NCBI GenBank assembly: GCA_020072645.1
Contig: JAIQGK010000001.1
Span: 372,001-436,000 of the forward strand
Source of the DNA: Terriglobia bacterium
GTDB lineage: Bacteria > Acidobacteriota > Terriglobia > Terriglobales > Acidobacteriaceae
Reading direction: 5' to 3'
DNA: 64,000 nucleotides
Positions 24,100 to 33,251 of the stretch are shown one piece after another. The first letter of the stretch is position 1. Each line of letters begins with the position of its first letter. The notes under the pieces were generated by a model. That model ran no database searches and had not been told where the DNA came from. It worked only from the letters and a program-made list of their open reading frames with translations. Position numbers and translations under genes: made by a program.

Positions 24100-24933
24100 A
24101 TGAAAGAATATCTTGCCATCATCGTAATGGACATAAAGCTGGCGCTGCGGCTGCGCGCGGTGATCTTTTTTAATTACCTGTTTCCGCTGTTTTTCTTTTT
24201 TGGTTTTGCCACGTTTCTGGGACGCTCAGACCGGATCGGCGGGATGGTCTATGTGGTGACCATGTCGATTACTTTCGGCGTGCTGGGCAGCGGGTTCTTT
24301 GGGGCCGGTATTCGGGCCATACAAGAGCGCGAACTCGGAATCCTGCGGCGTTACAAGGTCACGCCCATAACACCGCTGCCGCTGCTGGTGGGTTCAATGG
24401 TGACGGGCTGGATCATCTTTATTCCCTATATTGTGCTGCTGCTGTTCATGGCGCACTTCATTTATCAAATGCCGCTGCCGACGCATATGTTTCAACTGCT
24501 GGTGTTTATCTCGCTCGGGCTGATCGCCTTCCGGTCGCTGGGACTGGTGATTGCATCGGTGGCGAACACCATGCAGGAAGGCACCATCCTGGTACAGCTG
24601 TGTTATTTCCCCATGATTTTCTTGAGCGGCGCCACGATCCCGGAAGAGGTCTTTAAGGGCGTGATCAGGATCCTGCACAACTTCATGCCGGCGACATACC
24701 TGGTGAGGGGCATGAGCAACATGATGCTGCACGGGCAAGGGCTGACGGAAATAGGGAACCTGGCCGCAGCGGGCGTGATGGTGCTTACGATCCTGGGTGG
24801 GGCGCTGATTTCCATGAAGCTGTTCCGCTGGGAGAAGGAAGAGAAGATTCGCGGTCGGGCCAAGCTATGGGTCCTGGTGGTGCTGCTGCCGTTCATTGTG
24901 ATGGGATTGTGGCAGTGGCTACATAACAGCTAA
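24100..24933 (+). CDS. ABC-2 type transporter permease
   Basis: 277 residues with six membrane segments (about 18-40, 47-66, 98-120, 130-150, 163-182, 245-270), preceded by an N-terminal amphipathic helix MKEYLAIIVMDIKLALRLRA. QERELGILRRYKVTPITPLPLL is the conserved ABC-2 coupling region, and FLSGATIPEEVFKG is the extracellular loop motif. It pairs with the ATPase 73 bp upstream; the gap holds a short repeat-like GCACTCAGCATTCAG. Confidence 0.93.
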   Translation: MKEYLAIIVMDIKLALRLRAVIFFNYLFPLFFFFGFATFLGRSDRIGGMVYVVTMSITFGVLGSGFFGAGIRAIQERELGILRRYKVTPITPLPLLVGSMVTGWIIFIPYIVLLLFMAHFIYQMPLPTHMFQLLVFISLGLIAFRSLGLVIASVANTMQEGTILVQLCYFPMIFLSGATIPEEVFKGVIRILHNFMPATYLVRGMSNMMLHGQGLTEIGNLAAAGVMVLTILGGALISMKLFRWEKEEKIRGRAKLWVLVVLLPFIVMGLWQWLHNS

Positions 24934-24977
24934 ATTCCGGGAACTCTGTAACGCTATTCGGTGTCAATCCTTGGGGA

Positions 24978-25679
24978 ATGCAGAGTTGCTGGAAAAGAAG
25001 CCGTGTGCTCGCCCTGTTCATTCTGGTTGCTGCGGGTGTGTTTGCGGCGCAGGTTCAGCCACTGCCAGGGACTGCACAAGCAAGGCAGGCTTTTCTCCAT
25101 CGATTTGCTGCCGCGGCCCTTGAGCGGACCCAACATGTCGTTCGTTACGATCCAGCTTATGTTCGCCTGCCGTATCCCGGTGGGGATGTGCCGGCCAATA
25201 CCGGCGTTTGCACGGATGAGGTAATCAGGGCCTATCGGGCCGTGGGAATCGATCTGCAAAAAGAAGTGCATGAAGACATGGCAGCAAATTTCAGCGCCTA
25301 TCCCAGAAAGTGGGGACGACGCGATCCTGACCCGAATATCGACCATCGCCGCGTGCCTAACCTAATGGTCTTTTTCAGCCGCAAGGGCGAGAGCCTGCCG
25401 ATCACAGATCGCTCCGAGGATTACGCTCCGGGCGACCTGGTAACGTGGGACCTGGGCGGCGGGCTGACGCATATTGGCATGATGGTGGACAGGAAAGTGC
25501 TGTTCACCCGCCGTTACATGATTGTGCACAACATTGGCGCGGGTCCCAAAATGGAAGACGTGCTTTTTGACTGGAAGATCACCGGCCATTACCGGTACTT
25601 TGGCCCTGCCGTCGCGCCACCCGAGCGCAACGAGCAAAACTCTCATTCATTCTTAACACCCTTGCGTCAGGGGCCGTAG
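24978..25679 (+). CDS. Exported DUF1287 protein
   Basis: 233 residues with a signal peptide (about 7-24). The family core is GGDVPANTGVCTDEVIRAYRAVGIDLQ, PNIDHRRVPNLMVFFSRKG, DYAPGDLVTWDLGGGLTHIGMMVDRK and MIVHNIGAGPKMEDVLFDW: Cys, Asp and two His residues arranged as in NlpC/CHAP-type amidases. E. coli YijF belongs here. A periplasmic wall-hydrolase or amidase role is plausible but not proven. It starts 44 bp after the permease gene and may be co-transcribed. Confidence 0.87.
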   Translation: MQSCWKRSRVLALFILVAAGVFAAQVQPLPGTAQARQAFLHRFAAAALERTQHVVRYDPAYVRLPYPGGDVPANTGVCTDEVIRAYRAVGIDLQKEVHEDMAANFSAYPRKWGRRDPDPNIDHRRVPNLMVFFSRKGESLPITDRSEDYAPGDLVTWDLGGGLTHIGMMVDRKVLFTRRYMIVHNIGAGPKMEDVLFDWKITGHYRYFGPAVAPPERNEQNSHSFLTPLRQGP

Positions 25680-25897
25680 TCCTTTGATGTGACATGGCTC
25701 ACAGACCGGCGTGACTTCAGAGAAATACACTTTCGCAACAAGGTAGAAGGTGCCCGTCCGATGCGCACCACTCGTCCGAAGCGTGACTGCAACGCGCCGT
25801 GCGGTTGGCAAGTCTAAATGAATTGGAGTATAAAGAAATGTTGCGCACAGAGCCGCTTCCAACACTAGAGAAGCCAGAAATCAGCGACAGGAAAACC

Positions 25898-27028
25898 ATG
25901 TCAACCAGCACAATCACAAAAGGTCTAGAGGGCGTAGTTGCGGCCAGTTCCGGCGTCTGCTACATCGATGGCGATGCCGGAGTGCTCGCCTACCGCGGAA
26001 TTGATATTCACGAACTGGCGGAAAAATCCACGTTTGAAGAAACCTGCTATCTGCTGTGGTTTGGCCGGCTGCCCAAGGCCGCCGAACTGGCCGATTTGAA
26101 GCAGAAACTAGGGGCCGAACGGAAGGTGGATCCCGCCATCTATGACATGATGCGCCGTGTTCCCAAGACGGCGACGCCGATGGAAGTGTTGCGGACCGCG
26201 GTTTCCGCGCTTTCTTTTTATGATTCAGAAGCCGAAGCGGTCGATCATGACGCGAATGTGCATAAGGCCATTCGCCTGACTTCGCAAATTGCCATGATTG
26301 TGGCCGGCTATGACCGCATTCGCAAAGGCAAGAACGTGGTCGATCCTGACCCCACGATCTCACACGCGGCCAATTTCCTGCTGCAACTGAACGGCGAGAA
26401 GCCCACGCCGACTGCCGAAAGAGCGTTGGACGTTGCGCTGATCCTGCATGCCGACCATGAACTAAACGCCTCAACCTTTGCCGCCCGAGTGACCGCGGCC
26501 ACGCTTTCAGACATGCACTCAGCTATCACCAGCGCCATTGGAGCGCTGAAGGGCCCATTGCACGGCGGCGCCAATGAAGCGGTGATGCGCATGCTGTTTG
26601 AGATCGATAAGAAAGGCGAGGACCCGGTGGAGCACGTGAAGAACATGCTGGCCAACAAGAAAAAGATTTCCGGCTTTGGCCATCGCGTGTACCACACGGA
26701 AGATCCACGGGCCACACACCTGCGGCAGATGTCGCGCGACCTGGGCCGCTCGGCGAATCCCAAGTGGTATGAGATGTCGGCTAAGATCGAGAAATACATC
26801 AAGGAAGATAAACGCCTCAACGCCAACGTGGATTTCTATTCAGCTTCCACATACACCACGCTTGGCCTGGACGTTGACCTGTTTACGCCAGTGTTTGCCG
26901 TTTCCCGCATCAGCGGTTGGGCCGCGCACGTGATTGAGCAGCTCGACGATAACCGGCTCATCCGTCCGCGCGCGGATTATATTGGCCCGGCGTATCCGAA
27001 TAAGTACGTCGCGATGGAGAAGAGATAA
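25898..27028 (+). CDS. gltA: Citrate synthase
   Basis: 376 residues from MSTSTITKGLEGVVAASSG. Condenses oxaloacetate and acetyl-CoA to citrate. The catalytic residues are in place: His in LHADHELNAST, His in GFGHRVYHTEDPRA and Asp in NVDFYSASTY. At this size it is the short, citZ-like (type I, dimeric) form rather than the NADH-regulated type II. An ATG at 25838 (MLRTEPLPTLEKP) has a better GGAG and would add 20 residues; I prefer 25898 because homologues begin there. A strong terminator follows at 27102-27138. Confidence 0.95.
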   Translation: MSTSTITKGLEGVVAASSGVCYIDGDAGVLAYRGIDIHELAEKSTFEETCYLLWFGRLPKAAELADLKQKLGAERKVDPAIYDMMRRVPKTATPMEVLRTAVSALSFYDSEAEAVDHDANVHKAIRLTSQIAMIVAGYDRIRKGKNVVDPDPTISHAANFLLQLNGEKPTPTAERALDVALILHADHELNASTFAARVTAATLSDMHSAITSAIGALKGPLHGGANEAVMRMLFEIDKKGEDPVEHVKNMLANKKKISGFGHRVYHTEDPRATHLRQMSRDLGRSANPKWYEMSAKIEKYIKEDKRLNANVDFYSASTYTTLGLDVDLFTPVFAVSRISGWAAHVIEQLDDNRLIRPRADYIGPAYPNKYVAMEKR

Positions 27029-27047
27029 AGGGCAATTGGCAAATGGC

Positions 27048-27224
27048 CTTTTCTGAAACCCCGAAGCGTAGAGAGGGTCCCTATAGGGCCAAGAGAATCT
27101 TAAAGGCCTCGATCAAGAATGATTGAGGCCTTTGCTTTGCGCTGTCTGCGTTTAATTGTCTCGCTCTTCTTAAGGACGTCGTTGCTATAGGGTTCCCTCG
27201 CTGCGCTCGGGATTTCAGAAAAGC
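27048..27224. repeat. Repeat C, facing inverted pair (MITE-like)
   Basis: Left arm 27048-27087, starting TTTTCTGAAACCCCGAAGCG. Right arm 27185-27224, which on the other strand starts CTTTTCTGAAATCCCGAGCG. Both continue through GAGGG into CCCTATAG. About 40 bp arms with a ~97 bp core that contains the terminator of citrate synthase. The right arm ends ~14 bp before the cysteine desulfurase ATG. A second copy is at 49708-49866. Confidence 0.72.
27102..27138 (+). terminator. Rho-independent terminator after citrate synthase
   Basis: AAAGGCCTC (27102-27110) pairs with GAGGCCTTT (27125-27133); ATCA/TGAT extends the stem around an AGAA loop. A T-rich tract (TTTGCTTTG) follows. The A-tract on the left means it could also work on the other strand. 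Confidence 0.8.
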
Positions 27225-27237
27225 GTAAAATAGTCTC

Positions 27238-28410
27238 ATGCGCCGCGTTTACCTGGATAACAATGCCACCACACCCGTCCTGCCGGAGGTGTTTGAGGCG
27301 ATGCGGCCTTTCTACCTGGAGCAGTTCGGCAACGCGTCATCCATCCACCACTATGGGCAGCACGCCCGTGCCGCGGTGGAAAAGGCGCGAGCGTCAGTCG
27401 CGGCGCTGGTGAATGCTCGTCCGGCGGAAATTGTTTTTACCAGCGGCGGAACCGAGGCCGACAATCTGGGCATCTTTGGCCTGGTGCAGCGCGGCGATCA
27501 CGTTATTACTTCCACGATTGAACATAGCGCCGTCATGAATTCCTGCAAGCGGCTGGAGCAGATGGGATGCGAAGTCACGTTTGTTCCTGTCGGCGCCAGC
27601 GGAGAGATCTATGCTGGTAACGTGGAAATGGCATTGCGCCCGAACACGCGGCTTATCAGCGTGATGATGGCGAACAATGAAACCGGGGTAATCCAGCCGG
27701 TGGAAGCGATCGGCAAGATCGCGCAGGAAGCCGACGTCTTTTTTCATACCGACGCGGTGCAGGCAGCGGGCAAGATCCCGATCGACGTGCAGAAAATTGC
27801 CTGCGACGCGCTTTCTATTTCAGGGCACAAGATCCATGCGCCACAAGGGACGGGAGCGCTTTACATCAAGAAGGGAACGCTGATCCAGCCGCAGATCTAT
27901 GGCGGCAGCCATGAGCGACAGCGTCGAGCTGGGACGGAAAACCTGCCGGGGATTGTTGGTCTGGGAAAAGCCTCGGAACTGGCCAAGCATTGGCTTGAGA
28001 GCGACGGCCCGACGGACATGTCAGCGATGCGCGACCGGCTGCAGGATGCGATTTTATGCGCAATGGAAGATGTGGGAGTAAATGGTTTGGGAGCGCCGCG
28101 CGTGCCGAACACGACGAACCTGTGGTTCGATCATATTGAAGGCGAGGCGTTGGTGATTGCGCTTGACCTGAAAGGGCTGGCAGTTTCGAGCGGCGCAGCG
28201 TGTTCGTCCGGGGCAATTGAGCCTTCACACGTGCTGCTGGCTATGGGATTGCCGCACCAGCGTGCGCGAGCCAGCATTCGCATCAGCCTGGGCAAGCAGA
28301 CCAAGCAAGAAGATATCGATTTTGCAATTAAAGTAATTCCGGAAACGGTGGCGCGCCTGCGCGAGATTTCTCCCGTTTATCAGAAGGTTGCCGCAGATTC
28401 GCGCAGATGA
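27238..28410 (+). CDS. Cysteine desulfurase (NifS/IscS family)
   Basis: 390 residues, MRRVYLDNNATTPVLPEV. A PLP enzyme that takes sulfur from cysteine as persulfide for Fe-S clusters and tRNA thiolation. TSGGTEADNLGIFG, TIEHSAVMNSC, ANNETGVIQPV, HTDAVQAAGKIPIDV, the PLP lysine in ALSISGHKIHAPQG and the active Cys in VSSGAACSSGAIEPSHVL are all present. The short ACSSG loop places it in group I (IscS/NifS). mnmA, a user of its sulfur, lies 2 kb downstream on the same strand, and a NifU-like scaffold at 34.3 kb. No Shine-Dalgarno precedes the ATG because repeat C abuts it. Confidence 0.94.
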   Translation: MRRVYLDNNATTPVLPEVFEAMRPFYLEQFGNASSIHHYGQHARAAVEKARASVAALVNARPAEIVFTSGGTEADNLGIFGLVQRGDHVITSTIEHSAVMNSCKRLEQMGCEVTFVPVGASGEIYAGNVEMALRPNTRLISVMMANNETGVIQPVEAIGKIAQEADVFFHTDAVQAAGKIPIDVQKIACDALSISGHKIHAPQGTGALYIKKGTLIQPQIYGGSHERQRRAGTENLPGIVGLGKASELAKHWLESDGPTDMSAMRDRLQDAILCAMEDVGVNGLGAPRVPNTTNLWFDHIEGEALVIALDLKGLAVSSGAACSSGAIEPSHVLLAMGLPHQRARASIRISLGKQTKQEDIDFAIKVIPETVARLREISPVYQKVAADSRR

Positions 28411-28418
28411 GCGCACAT
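28389..28418. repeat. Dispersed repeat B, overlapping a stop codon
   Basis: GCCGCAGATTCGCGCAGATG then AGCGCACATC. It overlaps the last seven codons of the desulfurase gene, so the residues AADSRR are supplied by the repeat. Confidence 0.5.
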
Positions 28419-28554
28419 CAAACGCAAGTTCTCTCCCTTTCGTGTCCAGGTAAGTCTTTCTGCCGATAGTCGGCGAATTCCTATTCAGCTACACTGCTTT
28501 CATGATGATATGGTCGGCCTGTATTGATCATTTTGTGATCCAGAAGGGCTCGCG

Positions 28555-30315
28555 GTGAGCACCAAGTGGGTCCCAAAATCCGTACTGGCCCTGAAGAATT
28601 ATTCGCGACGGGACTTTGTTGCTGACCTGATCGCCGGCGTCACGGTGGGACTGGTGGCGCTGCCGCTGGCGATGGCGTTTGCGATTGCGTCCGGCATGCC
28701 GCCGCAGGCAGGACTTTATTGCGCCGTGATCGCCGGATTTCTGATTTCGGCGCTGGGCGGATCACGGGTGCAGATTGGCGGGCCGACCGGCGCGTTCGTA
28801 GTCGTTGTCGCCGGCATCGTGGCCAAGTATGGCATCGACGGCCTTTTCATGTGCACCGGAATCGCCGGCGTGTTCCTGATTTTTCTGGGCGTGACCGGGC
28901 TGGGCAGCGCGGTGAAATATATTCCGCGGCCGGTGGTGGTGGGATTCACCAACGGAATTGCCGTGGTGATCGCCAGTACGCAGCTCAAGGATTTTTTTGG
29001 ACTGCGCATTGAGCAGGTGCCCGGCAATTTTCTGGGCCGCCTTGAGGCTGTGGCGCACAACTTCCGCACGATTTCCTATGAAGAAACGGGACTGGCGGTG
29101 CTGGCGTTGGTCCTGATCGTGGTATGCAGAAAGTTTTTCCCGAAGATTCCCGGCTATATTGTTGCGCTCTTCGTAGGCACGGCGCTGGTCTATTTCCTGC
29201 GCCTGCCGGTGCAGACGATCGGCACGCGCTTTGGTGGAATTCCTTCAGGCCTGCCTGCGCTGAAGATTCCGCGCTTTCACCTGGACCTGATGCGTCCGCT
29301 GATTTCGCCGGCAATCACGGTGGCCATGCTGGGCGCGATTGAGTCACTCATGTCTGCCGTGGTGGCCGACAAGTTGTTTGGTCACGGCGAAAAGCACAAG
29401 CCGAATGTGGAATTGATTGCGCAGGGCGTGGCGAATTTCATTTCTCCGCTGATGGGCGGCTTGCCAGCGACTGGAGCGATTGCGCGCACGGCGACGAACA
29501 TTCGATCAGGCGCAAGAAGCCCGGTTGCGGGAATGATTCACGCGCTTACGCTGCTGGCGATCCTGATGTTTGCCACGCCGGTGGCCAAGTTCATTCCGCT
29601 GGCGGTGCTTGCGGCGATTCTGCTGGTTGTCTCTTACAACATGGGCGAGTGGGCGGAAATTCCGGAGCTGCTCAAGCTTTCGCGGCTGGAAGTGGCCTGC
29701 TGGTCGGCCACTTTCGTGTTGACGGTTTTTGCCGACCTGACGGTCGCGGTGGAAGCAGGGATGATCCTGGCGGCGCTCATCTTTATCCGCAAAGTTACGG
29801 CGACGACGACGATTTCGCGCGTGACGAAAGAATATCTGGCAGAGAGCAAGCTGCACGTCTTACAAGACAAGGAAATTCCGCCGTATGCGACGGTGTTTCG
29901 TATTCACGGGCCATTTCTGTTTGGCGCGGCGGACAAAATTGATGACCTGATGCAACAGATACCTGACCTGCCGCCGATTGTGATTCTGCGCCTGCGCAAT
30001 ATGACGGCCATTGACGCTACTGGCATACGCGCGCTGGAAGAATTAGCGGACCGCGTGAAAGCCAGCGGTCGCCGGTTGATTCTGTGCGGCGCGCGTGAGC
30101 AGCCCGCGCGGTTGATGCGACAGTCAGAATTTGAGCAGCACGTGGGCGCAGAAAATATCTGCGCCAACGTGACGGAAGCGCTGACCCGCGCCGGCGTTGT
30201 GTTTCCGCAGATCGCGGCGGAAGCGCCGTCGGTGCAGAAGTGGGGCAGGCGCAGCACGGACCACGCGCCGGCCCCGGAAGAAGCGGCGGCGAAGGCAGCA
30301 TCTTCACAAGACTGA
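28555..30315 (+). CDS. SulP family anion transporter with STAS domain
   Basis: 586 residues from a GTG with AAGGG upstream. The N-terminal ~410 residues hold the 14-segment SulP/SLC26 membrane part: DLIAGVTVGLVALPLAMAFA, ASGMPPQAGLYCAVIAGF, SRVQIGGPTGAFVVVVAGIV and GLPATGAIARTATNIRSGA match the family. The C-terminal STAS domain runs over about 440-545 (YATVFRIHGPFLFGAADKI, VILRLRNMTAIDATGIRALE). Transports sulfate, bicarbonate or other anions across the inner membrane; the true ion is unknown. The Ala/Glu-rich tail is short. Confidence 0.94.
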   Translation: MSTKWVPKSVLALKNYSRRDFVADLIAGVTVGLVALPLAMAFAIASGMPPQAGLYCAVIAGFLISALGGSRVQIGGPTGAFVVVVAGIVAKYGIDGLFMCTGIAGVFLIFLGVTGLGSAVKYIPRPVVVGFTNGIAVVIASTQLKDFFGLRIEQVPGNFLGRLEAVAHNFRTISYEETGLAVLALVLIVVCRKFFPKIPGYIVALFVGTALVYFLRLPVQTIGTRFGGIPSGLPALKIPRFHLDLMRPLISPAITVAMLGAIESLMSAVVADKLFGHGEKHKPNVELIAQGVANFISPLMGGLPATGAIARTATNIRSGARSPVAGMIHALTLLAILMFATPVAKFIPLAVLAAILLVVSYNMGEWAEIPELLKLSRLEVACWSATFVLTVFADLTVAVEAGMILAALIFIRKVTATTTISRVTKEYLAESKLHVLQDKEIPPYATVFRIHGPFLFGAADKIDDLMQQIPDLPPIVILRLRNMTAIDATGIRALEELADRVKASGRRLILCGAREQPARLMRQSEFEQHVGAENICANVTEALTRAGVVFPQIAAEAPSVQKWGRRSTDHAPAPEEAAAKAASSQD

Positions 30316-30343
30316 TTGCGCCTGAGCCGTTCCCGCAAGCATC

Positions 30344-30349
30344 TATAAT
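30344..30349 (+). promoter_or_regulatory. Probable -10 element of mnmA
   Basis: TATAAT 14 bp before the mnmA ATG, giving a very short 5' leader. There is no clear -35 and no Shine-Dalgarno in the leader. Confidence 0.45.
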
Positions 30350-30363
30350 AGAAAAGCCCATTT

Positions 30364-31506
30364 ATGAGCACTCAGACCATTGCCGTAGCCATGTCCGGTG
30401 GTGTCGATTCGTCGACCGTTGCGGCCATGTTGCGTGCTGAGGGGTACAACGTTGTAGGCCTGACGATGCAGCTGTGGAACCAGCGCCGTCTGGCCGGACA
30501 CGAGGGCATGCCGGAGCAGGTGCAGGGCCGCTGCTGCTCGATTGATGACGTGTACGATGCCCGCCGGGTGGCCGAGGACCTTGGCATTCCGTATTACGTG
30601 GTGAATCATGAAGAGCGTTTTGAGCGTGACGTGGTGCGTCCGTTTATTGATGAGTATCTATCAGGGCGTACGCCAATTCCTTGCAGCCTGTGCAACAACC
30701 ATCTGAAGTTCGATCAACTGCTGATTACTGCGCGGCAGATTGGCGCGGACATGCTGGCCACGGGGCACTATGCGCGCTGTGAGTTTTCCGCCGAGCGCAA
30801 TCGCTGGCTGCTGCGCCGCGCCGCCGATCCCGCCAAGGACCAGACATATTTCCTTTTTGGACTCACGCAGGAGCAGTTGAGCCGCACGCTGTTTCCTCTT
30901 GGCCACATGAACAAGCCGCAGGTGCGGGAACTGGCGCGCGAGCATCATCTGGCGCTGGCGGAAAAGCCCGACTCACAGGAGATATGCTTCGTCCCCGGCG
31001 GCGATTACAAGCGCTTCATTGATGCATACCTCAACGAGCAGGGTGAGCAACTGCCCGACACGTCTGGCGAACTGGTCACTACCGACGGCAAGGTGCTGGG
31101 GCACCATGAGGGCGTCCATAACTTCACCGTGGGCCAGCGCAAGGGGCTGGGCGTTGCCACAGGCTCGCCGCTCTACGTGATCAACATCAACGGCGCTGAG
31201 GGCAAGGTGACGGTCGGCGGAAACGATGATCTGCTTTCACGCACACTGATTGCCCGCGACCTAAACTGGATCGCCGTTGATGGCCTACACGATTCCGGCG
31301 CTGAGGCCAAGACGCCAATGCGCGTGACAGCAAAAATTCGCCATCGCCATGAGCCCGCGCCTGCTGTGTTGGAGAATGCTCCCAACGGCGAAGTGCGCGT
31401 AACGTTCGATGAGGCGCAGCGCGCCATCACGCCGGGACAGGCAGTGGTGTTTTACCAGGACGATCTGGTCGTCGGCGGCGGATGGATTGCTGAGACCGCG
31501 CGATAA
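30364..31506 (+). CDS. mnmA: tRNA-specific 2-thiouridylase MnmA
   Basis: 380 residues. Makes s2U34 in tRNAs for Lys, Glu and Gln using ATP and persulfide sulfur. PP-loop SGGVDSS at 11-17; catalytic Cys in TPIPCSLCNNHLKF (about 104) and persulfide-bearing Cys in DSQEICFVPGG (about 203); ATGHYAR and AADPAKDQTYFLFGL are also typical; the C-terminal beta-barrel ends in ITPGQAVVFYQDDLVVGGGWI. Insert RRLAGHEGMPEQVQGRCCSI around 42-60 is found in several bacterial lineages. Confidence 0.97.
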   Translation: MSTQTIAVAMSGGVDSSTVAAMLRAEGYNVVGLTMQLWNQRRLAGHEGMPEQVQGRCCSIDDVYDARRVAEDLGIPYYVVNHEERFERDVVRPFIDEYLSGRTPIPCSLCNNHLKFDQLLITARQIGADMLATGHYARCEFSAERNRWLLRRAADPAKDQTYFLFGLTQEQLSRTLFPLGHMNKPQVRELAREHHLALAEKPDSQEICFVPGGDYKRFIDAYLNEQGEQLPDTSGELVTTDGKVLGHHEGVHNFTVGQRKGLGVATGSPLYVININGAEGKVTVGGNDDLLSRTLIARDLNWIAVDGLHDSGAEAKTPMRVTAKIRHRHEPAPAVLENAPNGEVRVTFDEAQRAITPGQAVVFYQDDLVVGGGWIAETAR

Positions 31507-31682
31507 GCCGTCATTGAAAGCACTCAAATTCAGTATCATTCATGCCGCAACGCCATCAGCGGATCAATAATCGAAAATGACCTTGACGGCCGATTTCATG
31601 ATTGCTAAACGCTGCAAATGCATGCTATTTTTAAGAAGACAACTCAAGCGGCCGGCCATCCCTCTGGCGGCCTGTTTGCCCA

Positions 31683-31759
<77 letters not shown>

Positions 31760-31765
31760 TCTTCA

Positions 31766-31798
31766 TTTTTTGTCGCTTTCGCTCCGAAACCGCTCAAG
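31766..31798 (-). repeat. Dispersed repeat D beside tRNA-Asn
   Basis: On the minus strand GAGCGGTTTCGGAGCGAAAG then CGACAAAAAATG, 8 bp downstream of the tRNA. The following 230 bp up to the MetE-like gene hold no convincing gene. Confidence 0.6.
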
Positions 31799-32027
31799 TC
31801 TTTCCCTCTTGCATTGATCCAAACGCTCCTGCGTCTTTCGGCTCGGCGCGGCCTCGACTTTTACGTGGTGCATCGACGGTCGGCTCAGAACCGTTGCACA
31901 GCCCATACACATGGTGCCAAACAGAATGAATCGGTATTGGTGCGGCGCATTTGGTACCTTCGGCCTGTTCCTGTAGGATGGTTCCAATTACCAGCGTGAA
32001 CTCGAATCCGCGCTGCTGCTGTTCCTC

Positions 32028-33173
32028 ATGTCGATTTCAGTTCGTGCAGAGCATATAGGAAGCTTTCTCAGGCCGGCGGAGTTGCTGGAAGCGCGAAGCC
32101 AGCCCCATGCCGATCCGGAGCGCGTGCGCGCGCTGGAAGATGCCCACATCAAGCGGGTCATTGCGCGCCAGAAAGAGCTTGGTTTTCAAGTATTTACTGA
32201 CGGGGAAACGCGCCGCCGGAACTTCATGAGCGACTTTACTGAGGCCGTGGCAGGGTTTGACCTGGCCGATGCCACCCCGCGGTCCTGGTACTCAGAATTG
32301 GATGTTCCTCCGGCAAACGGCGGCGGAAGCACCAGACACGAACGCCTGGAAGATGCGGATGTAAGCCGCGTGGCGGGCGTAGTTACGTCAAAGCTTCAGC
32401 AGGTCCGCCGCCTTACCGGACACGAGCTCAGCTTTTTGCTTCAGCACAGTCCAGGGCCGATCAAAATGACCCTGCCCAGCGTTACGCAGTTTCCCGCAAT
32501 TGCTTTTAAGCGCGGCGTGACGGACCGGGTCTATAAAGACCACTCTGAATTGCTGTGGGCGATTGTGGACGTGATGAAAGCGGAGCTGGCACAGCTTTCA
32601 CGCGAGGGCGTGAACTATATACAGATTGACGCGCCGCGCTACAGCTATTACATCGACCCGAAATGGCGCGAGTGGATCCGCAGGGAGATGAAGGTGGAAC
32701 CCAGCGATCTACTGGATGAATCCATACGCGCGGACAATGCGGTGCTGGATGCGGCCCGCCGTCCGGGGCTGACGCTGGGCATGCATCTTTGCCGCGGCAA
32801 CAATCGGAGCCACTGGTATGCGGAAGGCGGGTATGACGCGATTGCCGATAAGCTCTTTGGCGACATCAACGTTGACCGTTTTCTTTTGGAATACGACGAT
32901 GAACGCTCCGGCACGTTTGCTCCGCTGCGCTTTGTTCCCAGCGGCAAGACCGTGGTGCTGGGGCTGATCAGCAGCAAGCGTCCGCAACTGGAGAGCGGTG
33001 ATGCGCTGATGCGGAGGATCCAGCAGGCCGCAACTTACGTCCCGCTGGAGCGGCTGGCCCTGAGCCCGCAATGCGGTTTTGCTTCAACCATGGAAGGAAA
33101 TCTTCTGACGGAAGAACAACAATGGGCCAAGATGCGGCTGGTGGTGGAGACAGCGCATCGCGTCTGGGGATAA
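32028..33173 (+). CDS. MetE C-terminal-domain-like protein (cobalamin-independent methionine synthase family)
   Basis: 381 residues, a single TIM barrel of the MetE/UROD-like group without the N-terminal half of MetE (which has ~750 residues). RAEHIGSFLRPAELL is the typical start; zinc ligands are visible in LGMHLCRGNNRS (His and Cys) and in LALSPQCGFAST (Cys). SREGVNYIQIDAPRYSYYID holds the Asp of the homocysteine site. Such stand-alone proteins transfer methyl groups to thiols; some are core methionine synthases, others have different methyl donors. No met gene is adjacent. Cytoplasmic. Confidence 0.88.
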   Translation: MSISVRAEHIGSFLRPAELLEARSQPHADPERVRALEDAHIKRVIARQKELGFQVFTDGETRRRNFMSDFTEAVAGFDLADATPRSWYSELDVPPANGGGSTRHERLEDADVSRVAGVVTSKLQQVRRLTGHELSFLLQHSPGPIKMTLPSVTQFPAIAFKRGVTDRVYKDHSELLWAIVDVMKAELAQLSREGVNYIQIDAPRYSYYIDPKWREWIRREMKVEPSDLLDESIRADNAVLDAARRPGLTLGMHLCRGNNRSHWYAEGGYDAIADKLFGDINVDRFLLEYDDERSGTFAPLRFVPSGKTVVLGLISSKRPQLESGDALMRRIQQAATYVPLERLALSPQCGFASTMEGNLLTEEQQWAKMRLVVETAHRVWG

Positions 33174-33251
33174 AGCTTCTGTAGATCCAGCAGAGGAGGG
33201 AACATGGTCAGCAAGCGCTTTTTGCGATGATCGCCTTCAGGCGCTCCGCTG

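Noticed and set aside
31763-31987. Minus-strand frame of 74 residues after tRNA-Asn
   Set aside because: Its end is encoded by dispersed repeat D and the rest shows no recognisable protein character.
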